DNA of 17,266 nucleotides from Proteobacteria bacterium UBA4656 (GCA_002405525.1 DHLY01000175.1:26811-44076), one strand, 5' to 3'; counted from the stretch's first letter, positions 1 through 8,368 are shown. Notes: generated by a model not told the origin, from the sequence alone. A program made the numbers and translations.

Positions 1-232
1 CGGCGCCGCGCACCACGCCATCGATCTCGACCACGCGCCCGGTGGCGCGCTCGGTGTGACCCTCGAGGCGGGTGAGGTCGAAATCCGACTCCCCGGTCTC
101 GCCGACCGGAAAGAACGGCCCAGCACTCTGGCGCGGAGTGGCCGCGGCCAGCGGACGCAGGACTGCGAGGCCGGCCACGGCGAGACCGCCGAGGACGGCA
201 TGGCGGCGGCGGGGGTCTCGGGGATCGGTCAT
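1..232 (-). CDS. Intradiol ring-cleavage dioxygenase-like protein, N-terminal part (runs off left edge)
   Basis: Reading the minus strand from the ATG at 232-230 gives 77 codons open to the window edge. The N-terminus has a twin-arginine-like stretch (PRRRHAVLGG, about residues 7-16), then a hydrophobic run ending LAAA near residue 35, so Tat export is likely. The motif TPRQSAGPFFPVG follows, then DFDLTRLEGH and a G-V-V-E-I-D-G-V-V segment. This order (T-x-x-Q-x-x-GPFFP, then the start of the beta-sandwich) is typical of exported protocatechuate/catechol dioxygenase-like proteins. The Tyr and His ligands of the Fe(III) site would lie further downstream, outside the window, so activity cannot be judged. 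No strong ribosome binding site is visible. The gene is divergent from mltB and its substrate is unknown. Confidence 0.72.
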   Translation of the reverse strand, partial: MTDPRDPRRRHAVLGGLAVAGLAVLRPLAAATPRQSAGPFFPVGETGESDFDLTRLEGHTERATGRVVEIDGVVRGA

Positions 233-743
233 GGCGGACTCGGTAGTGGACTTCCCCAGCATAGGCCCGTGCGCCCGAGGCGGTCGACGGGGCATGGGAG
301 AAATGGGCCGGGTGATGCGGCGGGACGAGTTCTTGTCGCGCTGGAGCGAGATGGCGGACGTCCGCCCGTGGCGCCGCGCGGCAGGCGACCCGGCGGCTGG
401 CGTCGGCACCGATCACCGATCCGGCCCGTGGTCGGCCGCCGCGCGCGCGTGAACCGCAACCGACCACCAGCCCGCGCGGCCACTTCGCGGTCCTCGGAAG
501 CGGCCGCCCGCCGTCGGCCGCGTGCGCGCGGGTCGTGGCGGCGGCATGGCTTGCGCGTTGACCGGCCAAGGCCGGCCGGCGGGTATCCCGCTGCTGACGC
601 GCAGGCGCGGTTGCACGGTGCGGTCCCGACCTGCGCCTTTGCGGCCTTCGCGCTGGGTCACAGCCCCGCGGCTCGCCGAACGGGGTGCGCCGGCGCCGGC
701 TTTCATCGAGCCGTGCCGGGACGGCATGGTAAATTTCTCGGCG
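233..743. other. Intergenic region between the dioxygenase-like gene and mltB
   Basis: About 510 bases separate two divergent genes, so promoters for both should lie here. I see no convincing sigma-70 pair. The best is TTGACC at 558-563 followed by TATCCC at 584-589, whose 20-base spacer is too long. The region is GC-rich and holds one short reading frame (315-452, listed separately). The usual rod-shape genes (mreBCD, mrdA, rodA), which often precede mltB in this group, are not here. Confidence 0.5.
315..452 (+). CDS. Possible small protein of 45 residues, doubtful
   Basis: An ATG at 315 opens a frame of 45 codons ending at 452. It begins MRRDEFLSRWSEMADVRPW, with a more natural amino-acid composition at its start than the usual Arg/Ala/Pro-rich shadow frames. 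In-frame ATGs also occur at 294 and 303. A GGGAG at 296-300 is too close to 303 and too far from 315 to be a good ribosome binding site. The second half (GDPAAGVGTDHRSGPW) looks like random GC-rich sequence. I recognise no family. It could be the remnant of a longer gene or chance. Confidence 0.2.
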   Translation: MRRDEFLSRWSEMADVRPWRRAAGDPAAGVGTDHRSGPWSAAARA

Positions 744-1757
744 ATGAAGCACTTGCCCATGCTCCGCCCCGCCGCCGCGGCACTGTGCGCCGCGCTCGCC
801 GCCCCCGCCGCCGCCACGACCCGCGCCCATCCCGGGCAGGCGGAGTTCGTGCGCGAGGTCCTGGCCGAGGCCAAGACCCAGCGCCCCGGCCTCACCGCCG
901 CGCACGTCAACCGCGTGCTCGAGGACGCCGTGAAGCAGCAGGGCATCATCGACGCGATGACGCGCCCGGCCGAGGCCAAGCCCTGGCACCAGTACCGGCC
1001 GATCTTCATCACCCCGCAGCGGATCAGCGGCGGGGTGAAGTTCTGGCGCGAGCACACCGGCGTGCTGGAGCCGATCGCCGCCGAATACGGCGTGCCGCCG
1101 GAACTGATCGTGGCCATCATCGGCGTCGAGACGGCGTACGGCGGCAACACGGGGCGCTGGCGGGTGGTCGACGCGCTGGCCACGCTGGCCTTCCACTATC
1201 CGCCGCGCGCGCCGTACTTCCGCGGCGAGCTCAAGCGCCTGCTGCTGATCGAGGACCTGCTGCCGCAGCCGCTGGGCGAGGTGAAGGGCTCCTACGCCGG
1301 CGCGATGGGACTCGGCCAGTTCATGCCGACCTCGTATGCGACCTGGGCGGTGGACCACGACGCCGACGGCCGCATCGACCTGTGGAACGACTTTGGCGAT
1401 GCCTTCGCCTCGGTCGCCAACTACTTCGTCGCGCACGGCTGGCAGCCCGGCCAGCCGGTGGCCGATCCGGCGATCGCCGCCGCCGACGCGCGGCGCATCC
1501 AGCCACAGGGCTTCGAGCCGGTTTACGCCGTGGGCCAGCTCGGCGCGTGGGGCTATGCGCCCGCCACCGCGCGCCATCCGGACCTGCAGGCCACCCTGGT
1601 CCGCGTCGACGGCGCGGCCGGCGACGAGTTCTGGATCACCTACCGCAACTTCTTCGTGGTCACGCGCTACAACCGCAGCCCGCTGTACGCGCTCGCGGTG
1701 CTGCAATTGGCGCAGGAGATCGCGGCCGCGCGCCGCGCCGAGGTCGCCGCGCAGTGA
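744..1757 (+). CDS. mltB: Lytic murein transglycosylase B (GH103, Slt35-like)
   Basis: This 337-residue exported enzyme cleaves the MurNAc-GlcNAc bond of peptidoglycan to give 1,6-anhydroMurNAc ends. A signal peptide covers about residues 1-24 (MKHLPMLRP then an Ala/Leu core ending APAAA). Cys15 sits in AAALC, which is a poor lipobox, so a soluble periplasmic form is more likely than a lipoprotein. The catalytic Glu is E129 in IIGVETAYGGNTG, matching Glu162 of E. coli Slt35. The SLT_2 fold follows with GAMGLGQFMPTSY. Residues 204-212 (DHDADGRID) form an EF-hand-like calcium loop, as in Slt35. The start at 744 was chosen because it gives the best signal peptide; 726 and 759 are in-frame alternatives. 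The stop overlaps the rlpA start, implying translational coupling. Confidence 0.93.
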   Translation: MKHLPMLRPAAAALCAALAAPAAATTRAHPGQAEFVREVLAEAKTQRPGLTAAHVNRVLEDAVKQQGIIDAMTRPAEAKPWHQYRPIFITPQRISGGVKFWREHTGVLEPIAAEYGVPPELIVAIIGVETAYGGNTGRWRVVDALATLAFHYPPRAPYFRGELKRLLLIEDLLPQPLGEVKGSYAGAMGLGQFMPTSYATWAVDHDADGRIDLWNDFGDAFASVANYFVAHGWQPGQPVADPAIAAADARRIQPQGFEPVYAVGQLGAWGYAPATARHPDLQATLVRVDGAAGDEFWITYRNFFVVTRYNRSPLYALAVLQLAQEIAAARRAEVAAQ

Positions 1758-2650
1758 GCCGCGCGGTCGCGGCGCTCGCCGTGCGGACCACGGTCCTGCT
1801 GTTGCCGGTGCTCATGCTCGGAGCTTGCGGGCGCAAGCTCGCGCGCCCGGACGCCGTGCCTGCTGTCGATGCGCGCGGCGCGCCGCCGCCCGGACTCGTG
1901 GTGCGCGACGGCCCGGCGCCCGTGCACGAGCGTGACGGCGGCCCGCCGATCCCGCCCGACGTCTCCGCGGTGCCGGAACCGGTACCTCGCGCCGAGCCGC
2001 AGGCGCGCTACGGCAACCGCTCGCCCTACACCGTGCTGGGCCGCACCTACACCGTGTTGCCGTCCGCGCAGGGTTACGTCGAGCGCGGCATCGCTTCTTG
2101 GTACGGCACCAAGTTCCACGGCCGGCTGACCAGTTCGCGTGAACCCTACGACATGTACGCAATGACGGCCGCCCACAAGGCGCTGCCGCTGCCGACCTTC
2201 GTGCGCGTGACCAACCTCGACAACGGCCGCAGCGTAGTGGTGCGCGTGAACGACCGCGGTCCCTTCCATGCGGACCGCATCATCGACCTTTCCTATGCAG
2301 CGGCGGTCAAGCTGGGCATCCACGTCGCCGGCACCGGCAAGGTCGAGGTGCGCGCGATCGATCCCCAGCATCCGGAACTCGCCGTGGCGCCCGCGGTCCC
2401 AGCCGGCGCCCGCGAAACGCCCCTGTTCGTGCAGGCCGGTGCCTTCGCCAGTCGCGACAATGCGCTGCGACTCGCCGCGCGGATCGAGGACAACGACATC
2501 GACGAGGTGTTCCTCGACCGCGTGCTGCGCAATGGCCGCGCGCTGTATCGCGTGCGGGTCGGGCCGCTGCGCACGGTCGCCGAGGCCGACGCGGTCGGTG
2601 CGCGCCTGCGTGCGATCGGCCTGCGCGGCATCACCGTTGCCGTCGAATGA
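1754..2650 (+). CDS. rlpA: Septal ring lytic transglycosylase RlpA, lipoprotein with SPOR domain
   Basis: This 298-residue lipoprotein uses a GTG start overlapping the mltB stop (GTGA). The signal ends at a lipobox LGAC with lipidated Cys25. A Pro-rich linker (about 26-100) leads to the double-psi beta-barrel at about 108-202: GIASWYGTKFHG, the E130 motif, H141 in TAAHK and D167 in VNDRGPF, equivalent to the catalytic Glu/His/Asp of Pseudomonas aeruginosa RlpA. The C-terminal SPOR domain (about 222-298, FVQAGAFASRDNA) binds glycan strands stripped of stem peptides and targets the protein to the septum. The position before E130 is Arg (TSSREPYD), where many homologues have Gly. GTG at 1781 is an in-frame alternative start that keeps the lipobox. 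RlpA cleaves denuded glycans next to MltB and the carboxypeptidase encoded on either side. Confidence 0.93.
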   Translation: MSRAVAALAVRTTVLLLPVLMLGACGRKLARPDAVPAVDARGAPPPGLVVRDGPAPVHERDGGPPIPPDVSAVPEPVPRAEPQARYGNRSPYTVLGRTYTVLPSAQGYVERGIASWYGTKFHGRLTSSREPYDMYAMTAAHKALPLPTFVRVTNLDNGRSVVVRVNDRGPFHADRIIDLSYAAAVKLGIHVAGTGKVEVRAIDPQHPELAVAPAVPAGARETPLFVQAGAFASRDNALRLAARIEDNDIDEVFLDRVLRNGRALYRVRVGPLRTVAEADAVGARLRAIGLRGITVAVE

Positions 2651-2678
2651 GTGTTCCCCTCCCTTGCCCTGAGCCTCG

Positions 2679-3851
2679 ATGAGAACCACCGCCTTCCTGA
2701 TTCTCGCCGGCGTCGCCCTCGTGGCTGGCGCGCAGACCCCGACTCCCGCGCCGGCCGCCGCGCCCGTGCCGCCGCCGCCCACGCTCGGTGCCCGCTCGTT
2801 CGTTCTGCTGGATTTCGACAGTGGGCAGGTTCTGGCCGCGCGTGAGCCCGAACTGCCGGTCGAGCCGGCCAGCATCACGAAGGTCATGACTTCCTACATC
2901 GTGGCCGCCGAACTGGCGGCCGGCAAGGTCAAGCTCGACGATCCGGTGTTCATCAGCGAGAACGCGTGGCGCCGCGGCGGTGCCGGCACCGACGGCAGCA
3001 CCTCGTTCCTGCAGGTCAAGTCGAGCGTCCCGCTGGAGGTGCTGCTGCGCGGCATGGTGGTGCAGTCGGGCAACGACGCCTCGATCGCGCTGGCCGAGCA
3101 CCTTGCCGGCAGCGAGGAAACCTTCGCCGGCCTGATGAACGAGCACGCGGCGCGCCTCGGCCTGGCCGGCACCCGCTATCTGAACGCCACCGGCCTGCCT
3201 GCCGACGGCCACGTCACCACCGCGCTCGACGTCGCCCGCCTCGGCCGCGCGCTGATCCGCGACTTCCCGGAGCATTACAAGCAGTATTCGACCAGGGAAT
3301 ACACCTGGAACGGCATCACCCAGCACAACCGGAACACCCTGCTGTGGCGCGATCCCAGCGTGGACGGGATCAAGACCGGACACACCTCGCGCGCGGGCTA
3401 CTGCCTCGCCACCAGTGCCAAGCGCGGCGACATGCGGCTGATCGCGGTGGTGATGGGCACTGCGAGCGAGAAGGCGCGCTCCGACGAATCGCAGGCCCTG
3501 CTGAACTATGGCTTCCGCTTCTTCGAGTCGACCACCGTTTACCGGGCCGGCGTCGAAGTCGCCGCACCCGATCTGTGGAAGGGCGTGGTCCCGAAGGCGC
3601 GGCTAGGTCTCGCAGCGGATGCCCGGGTGGCGATTCCACGCGGCAGCTACGATCGCCTGCAGGCCACGATCAATGTGCCGAATCCCCTGCTCGCGCCGCT
3701 GGTCCGGGGGCAGCAGGTCGGCGATCTCCAGCTTCGCCTCGGCGACCGGCTGGTCCACGAGGGGCCGCTGGTCGCGCTCGAGGACTACCCCGAGGGCGGA
3801 TTCTTCAAGCGTCTCGGCGACGCCCTCCTGCTGTGGTGGTCGAGCGATTGA
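2679..3851 (+). CDS. dacC: D-alanyl-D-alanine carboxypeptidase (PBP5/6 type)
   Basis: This 390-residue penicillin-binding protein removes the terminal D-Ala from peptidoglycan pentapeptides in the periplasm. A signal peptide covers residues 1-18 (ending VAGA) and a Pro/Ala spacer follows. All three active-site motifs are present: SITK with nucleophile S65 and K68, SGN at 130-132 and KTG at 232-234. A C-terminal beta domain (PBP5_C, about residues 285-375) is followed by an amphipathic end ([15 protein letters not shown]) that should anchor it to the inner membrane. Length and layout match S11 family PBP5/PBP6. The gene lies 28 bases after rlpA with only a weak ribosome binding site, so read-through from upstream is likely. 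The symbol follows common usage for this cluster; dacA would be equally acceptable. Confidence 0.95.
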   Translation: MRTTAFLILAGVALVAGAQTPTPAPAAAPVPPPPTLGARSFVLLDFDSGQVLAAREPELPVEPASITKVMTSYIVAAELAAGKVKLDDPVFISENAWRRGGAGTDGSTSFLQVKSSVPLEVLLRGMVVQSGNDASIALAEHLAGSEETFAGLMNEHAARLGLAGTRYLNATGLPADGHVTTALDVARLGRALIRDFPEHYKQYSTREYTWNGITQHNRNTLLWRDPSVDGIKTGHTSRAGYCLATSAKRGDMRLIAVVMGTASEKARSDESQALLNYGFRFFESTTVYRAGVEVAAPDLWKGVVPKARLGLAADARVAIPRGSYDRLQATINVPNPLLAPLVRGQQVGDLQLRLGDRLVHEGPLVALEDYPEGGFFKRLGDALLLWWSSD

Positions 3852-3875
3852 CGGCATGCCTTGAAGGGCATGCCG
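3852..3875. terminator. Hairpin just after dacC, possible terminator or attenuator
   Basis: The arms CGGCATGCC (3852-3860) and GGCATGCCG (3867-3875) pair over 9 bases around the loop TTGAAG. The left arm begins one base before the end of the TGA stop codon. No U-run follows, so it may be a pause or RNA-stabilising hairpin rather than a true intrinsic terminator. Confidence 0.4.
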
Positions 3876-4091
3876 GCAGGCGCGAGGGTGAGGCAGGATG
3901 CCGAACGGACCGCGGCTCCAGGGAGGGGGCCGTCGAGCGACCGGGGGCGTCTCTGGCGCCGGCCGGCGGCGGCGCGGATGGTGCAGCGGTTCCCGATCGA
4001 AGCCGGCCGCGAGCGGCGCAGGCCCGGTCCCGCACTTCGCTCCGGCACCGTCCGCGGTTTACTCTGGGCTGGCCGACCCCACCTGAGCCCG
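3876..4091. other. Gap between dacC and ybeD
   Basis: The 216 bases are GC-rich and hold no convincing gene. A promoter for the ybeD-lipB-lipA unit would be expected here because the gap follows a hairpin. The only slightly AT-rich spot is around 4057-4064 (GGTTTACT), and I cannot pair it with a -35 box. Confidence 0.35.
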
Positions 4092-4364
4092 ATGGACGCT
4101 CCCAAGGAAACCCGCGGCTTCACCTTTCCCGGCATCTTCGAGGTGACCGCCTTCGGGCCGGCGCGCCCGGACCTCGATGCGATCGTGCTGCGCGAACTTG
4201 CCGCCGCCGGCGTGCGGCCCGACCCCAGCACCGTTCGCCGGCGGCCTTCGCGCGCCGGCAACTACGTCGCGGTCGCGGTCGGCTTCTGGTGCGAGGATCG
4301 GGACCTCTACGAGGACGCCTATGCGCGGCTGCGCGCGCATCCCGCGGTCAAGTGGACGCTGTAG
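4092..4364 (+). CDS. ybeD: YbeD family protein (DUF493), small regulatory-like protein
   Basis: The product has 90 residues, the usual size for this family of ACT-like ferredoxin-fold proteins. The core is recognisable as [13 protein letters not shown] (about 10-22), then a helix with D-A-I-V-L-R-E-L, then a [12 protein letters not shown] strand and [14 protein letters not shown] at the end. Family members lie between dacA/dacC and lipB in many gammaproteobacteria, exactly as here. Their biochemical role is not established, although lipoate metabolism is often suspected from this position. The ATG at 4092 was chosen because the family begins just before the K-E-x-x-G-F-x-F-P segment; the longer upstream frame has no family features. 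Its last 13 bases overlap the lipB start, so the two are probably co-translated. Confidence 0.88.
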   Translation: MDAPKETRGFTFPGIFEVTAFGPARPDLDAIVLRELAAAGVRPDPSTVRRRPSRAGNYVAVAVGFWCEDRDLYEDAYARLRAHPAVKWTL

Positions 4365-5032
4365 GCGCCCGCCAGTGGCAGGTACGCCGGCTGGGCCGCA
4401 TGGCCTACGAGCCGGTCTGGCGCGCGATGCAGGCCTTCACCGACGCGCGGGGCCCGGACACCGCCGACGAGCTGTGGCTGGTCGAGCACGACCCCGTGTT
4501 CACCCAGGGTCAGGCCGGTCGGCCGGAGCATTTGCTCGGCGCGGGCGACATCCCGGTGCTGCAGGTCGACCGCGGCGGGCAGGTGACCTACCACGGCCCC
4601 GGGCAACTGGTTGCCTACCCGCTGCTGGACCTGCGCCGACTCGGGATCGGCGTGCGCGAACTGGTGCATCGCATCGAGCAGGCGGCGATCGAATGCCTTG
4701 CCGGCTGGCAGATCGAAGGAGAACGAAAGGAGGGCGCGCCCGGCGTCTATGTCGGCGGTGCCAAGGTGATGGCACTGGGCCTGCGCGTGCGGCGCGGCTG
4801 TGCGTTCCACGGGCTGGCGCTCAACGTCGACATGGACCTCGCGCCGTGGGCGCGGATCAATCCCTGCGGCTTCGCCGGCCTCGCCGTGACCACGGTGCTA
4901 GACTGCGGCGGGCCCGCGCTGCTGGACGATGTCGCCCGCGCGCTGGTGCCGGCGCTGGCCCGGCAGTTCGCGCTGGCGCCCGTCGAAGCCGAAGCTCCCG
5001 GCCCGTCGCCCCTCACGGCGCCGGCCGCCTGA
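4352..5032 (+). CDS. lipB: Octanoyl-[acyl-carrier-protein]:protein octanoyltransferase LipB
   Basis: This 226-residue cytosolic enzyme moves octanoate from acyl carrier protein to a lysine of lipoyl domains, the first step of lipoate synthesis. Family motifs are in order: [13 protein letters not shown] (11-23), [13 protein letters not shown] (44-56), [12 protein letters not shown] (74-85), [22 protein letters not shown] with catalytic K138, and NPCGFAG with catalytic C172. A GTG at 4352 is the preferred start. The ATG at 4400 would remove the conserved V-R-x-L-G strand, and no other start codon fits between them. The start lies 13 bases inside ybeD. A 15-residue Ala/Pro-rich tail follows the catalytic domain and looks dispensable. 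lipA begins seven bases after the stop. Confidence 0.94.
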   Translation: MDAVGARQWQVRRLGRMAYEPVWRAMQAFTDARGPDTADELWLVEHDPVFTQGQAGRPEHLLGAGDIPVLQVDRGGQVTYHGPGQLVAYPLLDLRRLGIGVRELVHRIEQAAIECLAGWQIEGERKEGAPGVYVGGAKVMALGLRVRRGCAFHGLALNVDMDLAPWARINPCGFAGLAVTTVLDCGGPALLDDVARALVPALARQFALAPVEAEAPGPSPLTAPAA

Positions 5033-5039
5033 CCCCGCC

Positions 5040-6047
5040 ATGACCACGCCCGCGCCCGAGAAGTCGATACCCCTGTCTGTGCTCGACGCCGCCGCGCTCG
5101 CGCCGGGCGACAAGCAGCTCGCTGCGGACAAGATCGCGCGCAATCCGGTCACCTTCGACCCCGCGCGGCCGGCGCTGCGCAAGCCCTCGTGGATCCGGGT
5201 GCGTATCCCGCCGGGCAACGCGGTGGCCGACCTCAAGAAGCAGCTTCGCAAGAACGCGCTGGTGACGGTTTGCGAGGAAGCCTCGTGCCCGAACATCCAC
5301 GAGTGCTTCTCCAAGGGCACCGCCACCTTCATGGTGCTCGGCGAGGTCTGCACCCGCCGCTGCGCGTTCTGCGACGTCGCCCACGGCCGTCCCAAGCCGC
5401 CGGACGCCCACGAGCCGGAGAAGCTCGCGCGCACCATCGCCGACATGCGGCTGCGCTACGTGGTCATCACCTCGGTCGACCGCGACGATCTGGCCGATGG
5501 CGGTGCTTCGCACTTCGCCGCCTGCATCCGCCGCGTGCGGGAACTGAGCCCGGCGATCAAGGTCGAGATCCTGACCCCCGACTTCCGTGGCAAGGGCCGC
5601 ATGGACCGGGCGCTGGCCGCGCTCAAGGACACGCCGCCTGACGTGTTCAACCACAACCTAGAGACCGTACGCGCGCGCTACCGTGAGGTGCGCCCGGGCG
5701 CCGACTACGACTGGTCGCTGTCCCTGCTTCAGCGCTTCAAGGCGCAGCACCCGGAGGTGCCGACCAAGTCCGGCATCATGCTGGGGCTGGGCGAGTCGAT
5801 GGAGGAAGTGCAGGGCGCGCTGCGCGACCTGCGCGCGCACGACGTCGACATGCTCACCGTCGGCCAGTACCTGCAGCCCTCGGCGCACCACCATCCGGTA
5901 CTGCGCTACTGGACCCCGGACGAGTTCGCGGCCATCGCGGACTTCGGCCATGACCTGGGCTTCATGCACGTCGCCAGCGGGCCGCTGGTGCGCTCGTCCT
6001 ATCACGCCGACCAGATGGCCCATGCGGCAGGATTCGTGCATGCATGA
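5040..6047 (+). CDS. lipA: Lipoyl synthase LipA (radical SAM)
   Basis: This 335-residue radical SAM enzyme inserts two sulfurs into protein-bound octanoyl groups made by LipB. The auxiliary [4Fe-4S] cluster ligands are C78, C83 and C89 in [12 protein letters not shown], and the radical SAM motif CTRRCAFC carries C104, C108 and C111. The C-terminal R-S-S-Y motif (318-321), whose serine ligates the auxiliary cluster that donates sulfur, is intact. Other family segments are [36 protein letters not shown] and GQYLQPS. The N-terminal 50 residues are a normal, less conserved extension. The ATG at 5040 is the first start after lipB. Confidence 0.97.
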   Translation: MTTPAPEKSIPLSVLDAAALAPGDKQLAADKIARNPVTFDPARPALRKPSWIRVRIPPGNAVADLKKQLRKNALVTVCEEASCPNIHECFSKGTATFMVLGEVCTRRCAFCDVAHGRPKPPDAHEPEKLARTIADMRLRYVVITSVDRDDLADGGASHFAACIRRVRELSPAIKVEILTPDFRGKGRMDRALAALKDTPPDVFNHNLETVRARYREVRPGADYDWSLSLLQRFKAQHPEVPTKSGIMLGLGESMEEVQGALRDLRAHDVDMLTVGQYLQPSAHHHPVLRYWTPDEFAAIADFGHDLGFMHVASGPLVRSSYHADQMAHAAGFVHA

Positions 6048-6100
6048 CCTGCAGCACTGCCGCGGTCCCGGCCCGGGCCCGCTAGCCTGCGGAAAAGACA

Positions 6101-6118
6101 GGGCCGCCATGGCGGCCC
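6101..6118. terminator. Perfect 18-base palindrome between lipA and prc
   Basis: GGGCCGCCATGGCGGCCC is an exact palindrome that can fold into a strong GC hairpin. On the plus strand no U-run follows. On the minus strand the sequence after it reads TGTCTTTTCC, which is more terminator-like, although no leftward gene ends here. It may limit read-through from lipA into prc. Confidence 0.4.
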
Positions 6119-6121
6119 GCT

Positions 6122-6125
6122 GGAG
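6122..6125 (+). promoter_or_regulatory. Ribosome binding site of prc
   Basis: GGAG lies six bases before the ATG at 6132 and supports that start. Confidence 0.6.
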
Positions 6126-6131
6126 CCGACG

Positions 6132-8297
6132 ATGATCCCGATCCGCACCCTCCTCCTGGCGCTGGCCCTCGGCGCCGGCAACGCGCCGGTCGTGGCGCGG
6201 CCCGGCACGCCGGTCGACCCCGCGTTGCTGGCGCCGACCTCCGAGCAGGCGCAGTCGGCGATGTGGGCGACCCGCTTCCTGACCCGTTTCCACTACAAGC
6301 GCACCCCGCTCGACGACACCCTGTCGGCGCAGATTCACGACCGCTACCTCGATGGCCTCGACGGTGACCGGCTGTTCTTCCTGCAGTCCGACGTCGACCG
6401 CTTCGCCGCCTGGCGCACCCGCCTCGACGACGCGATCTACGACGGCGACCTCGGGGCGCCGTTCGACGTGTTCCGGACCTACATCCGCCGGGTCGGGGAG
6501 CGAACCGCCCATGCGCGCGGCCTGCTGGCGGCGGGCTTCGACTTCACGCTCGACGAGTCCATCGACCTCGACCGTGACGACGTGGGGTGGGCGAAGACCA
6601 CCGCCGAACTCGACGACCTTTGGCGCAAGCGGGTCAAGAACGACTGGCTGCGGCTGCGTCTGAACGGCAAGGCGGACGCCGAGATCCGCAAGACCCTCGA
6701 CCGGCGTTACAAGAGCTTCGGCGACCGCGTGCGCGAACTCGACGGCGAGGACGTGTTCCAGACCTTCATGAACGCCTACGCGTCGGCGATCGAGCCGCAC
6801 ACCGGCTATCTCGGACCGCGGACTGCGGAGAACTTCACCATCCAGATGCGGCTGTCTCTGGAAGGCATCGGCGCGGTGCTGATGAAGCAGGACGAATACA
6901 CCACCGTGCGCAGCGTCGTGAAGGGCGGCCCGGCCGGCCGGCAGGGCAGCGTCGGCATCGGCGACCGCATCGTCGGCGTAGGGCAGGGCGAGAAGGGGCC
7001 GATGCAGGACGTGATCGGCTGGCGCGTCGACGACGTGGTGGACCTGATCCGCGGCCCCAAGGGCACTACGGTGGCCCTCGACCTGATCCCCGGCGATGCG
7101 CCCGAGGACAGCAAGCCGGTGCGCGTGACGATCGTTCGCGACACCGTGCAGCTGGAGGAGCAGGCGGCCAAGAAATCGGTGATCGATGCCGGTGGGCGTC
7201 GGATCGGGGTGATCCACCTGCCGACCTTCTACCACGATTTCGAGGGCAACCGCCGCGGCGATGCCGACGCACGCTCGTCCACCCGGGATGTGCGGCGCCT
7301 GATCGGCGAACTGCGCCGCGACGGCGTGTCCGGCATGGTGATCGACCTGCGGCAGAACGGCGGCGGTTCGCTGACCGAGGCCACCAACCTGACCGGGCTG
7401 TTCGTCGACCGCGGCCCGGTGGTGCAGGTGCGCGACGCGCAGGGCAAGGTCAGCGTCGAGTCCGACGAGGACACCGCGGTCGCCTGGGACGGCCCGTTGG
7501 CGGTGCTGGTCGACCGTTCGTCCGCGTCCGCGTCGGAGATCTTCGCCGCCGCCCTGCAGGACTACGGTCGCGCCCTGATCATCGGCCAGACCACCTATGG
7601 CAAGGGCACGGTTCAGAACCTGATCGACCTCGACACCTTCGCCAACAACGACAAGCCGATCTTCGGGCAGGTCAAGTTGACCGTGGCGCAGTTCTTCCGC
7701 GTCAACGGTGGCTCGACCCAGAATCGCGGTGTCGTGCCGGACATCGAGTGGGCCGGTCCGATCGATCCTGCGCTGTGGGGTGAGAGCGCGATCGACAACG
7801 CCCTGCCCTGGGCCTCGATCACGCCCGCCGACTACCGCGGTCGCGGCGACTTCCGTGAACTGGTGCCGCTGCTCGTTGCTCGTCATCAGCAGCGGGTGGC
7901 CGGCGACCGCGAATTCCAGTACTACCTCGAGGATCTCGAGGAGGGCCGGCGCGCGCGCGAACAGAAGGCGCTGTCGCTAAGCGAGGCGGTGCGCCGTGCC
8001 GAGAGAGATCGCCAGCAGAAGCGGATCGCGCAGCGCAAGGCCGAGCGCGGGACGCTGGCGGAAGCCCAGGGCAAGGCCGCGGCCGATGCCGACGAGCGCC
8101 TCGACGATGGCCTGCAGGCCGACGAACGCCGCGCCGGGGAGGACGAGGACGACACCGAGCGCCGTGGCCCCGACGCGCCGCTGGACGAGGCCGCGCGCGT
8201 GCTCGCCGACGCGATCGAGCTGCTGTCGGCCGACACGCGGCTGGCATCCAAGGTCAAGGCGTTCGAGATCGCCGACGCGCCGCGTACCTTGAACTGA
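6132..8297 (+). CDS. prc: Carboxy-terminal (tail-specific) protease Prc/CtpA
   Basis: This 721-residue periplasmic serine protease belongs to family S41A and has the long Prc architecture of E. coli Tsp. A signal peptide covers about residues 1-22. An N-terminal helical domain follows, with YLDGLDGDRLFFLQSD near residue 73 and FMNAYASAIEPHTGYLGPR near 215. A PDZ domain (about 240-325) contains GIGAVLMKQ and GDRIVGVGQ. The protease core has DLRQNGGGSLTEA and SASASEIFAAALQDYGRAL, with the nucleophile predicted at S466, E469 nearby, and the general-base lysine at K491 in TYGKGTVQ. A C-terminal DUF3340-type helical tail (about 560-721) ends in a highly charged stretch rich in Glu, Asp and Arg. 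Prc degrades or trims periplasmic proteins, including peptidoglycan hydrolases in E. coli and Pseudomonas, which fits the preceding genes. Confidence 0.95.
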   Translation: MIPIRTLLLALALGAGNAPVVARPGTPVDPALLAPTSEQAQSAMWATRFLTRFHYKRTPLDDTLSAQIHDRYLDGLDGDRLFFLQSDVDRFAAWRTRLDDAIYDGDLGAPFDVFRTYIRRVGERTAHARGLLAAGFDFTLDESIDLDRDDVGWAKTTAELDDLWRKRVKNDWLRLRLNGKADAEIRKTLDRRYKSFGDRVRELDGEDVFQTFMNAYASAIEPHTGYLGPRTAENFTIQMRLSLEGIGAVLMKQDEYTTVRSVVKGGPAGRQGSVGIGDRIVGVGQGEKGPMQDVIGWRVDDVVDLIRGPKGTTVALDLIPGDAPEDSKPVRVTIVRDTVQLEEQAAKKSVIDAGGRRIGVIHLPTFYHDFEGNRRGDADARSSTRDVRRLIGELRRDGVSGMVIDLRQNGGGSLTEATNLTGLFVDRGPVVQVRDAQGKVSVESDEDTAVAWDGPLAVLVDRSSASASEIFAAALQDYGRALIIGQTTYGKGTVQNLIDLDTFANNDKPIFGQVKLTVAQFFRVNGGSTQNRGVVPDIEWAGPIDPALWGESAIDNALPWASITPADYRGRGDFRELVPLLVARHQQRVAGDREFQYYLEDLEEGRRAREQKALSLSEAVRRAERDRQQKRIAQRKAERGTLAEAQGKAAADADERLDDGLQADERRAGEDEDDTERRGPDAPLDEAARVLADAIELLSADTRLASKVKAFEIADAPRTLN

Positions 8298-8324
8298 CCC
8301 GCGCGGGGTCCACGCGGCCTTGCT

Positions 8325-8368
8325 CGCGCGCGGCGCTCTGGCACGCCGGCACGCCGGCGCCGCGCGCG
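8325..8368. terminator. Strong GC hairpin downstream of prc
   Basis: Arms CGCGCGCGGCGC (8325-8336) and GCGCCGCGCGCG (8357-8368) are perfectly complementary over 12 bases with a 20-base loop that contains the direct repeat GCACGCCG twice. A shorter hairpin GACCC/GGGTC (8296-8310) overlaps the prc stop codon. No U-run follows either one. The 282-base gap between convergent prc and pepA otherwise holds no gene. Confidence 0.4.

Noticed and set aside
56..1753. Long plus-strand extension upstream of rlpA in the same frame
   Set aside because: It runs through the dioxygenase start and all of mltB in another frame. The lipobox and the GTGA overlap place the true start of rlpA at 1754.
5658..7886. 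742-codon open frame on the minus strand, antisense to lipA and prc
   Set aside because: It is an artefact of high GC and codon bias. The sense strand encodes LipA and Prc with intact motifs, while this frame is His/Arg/Asp-rich with no domain.
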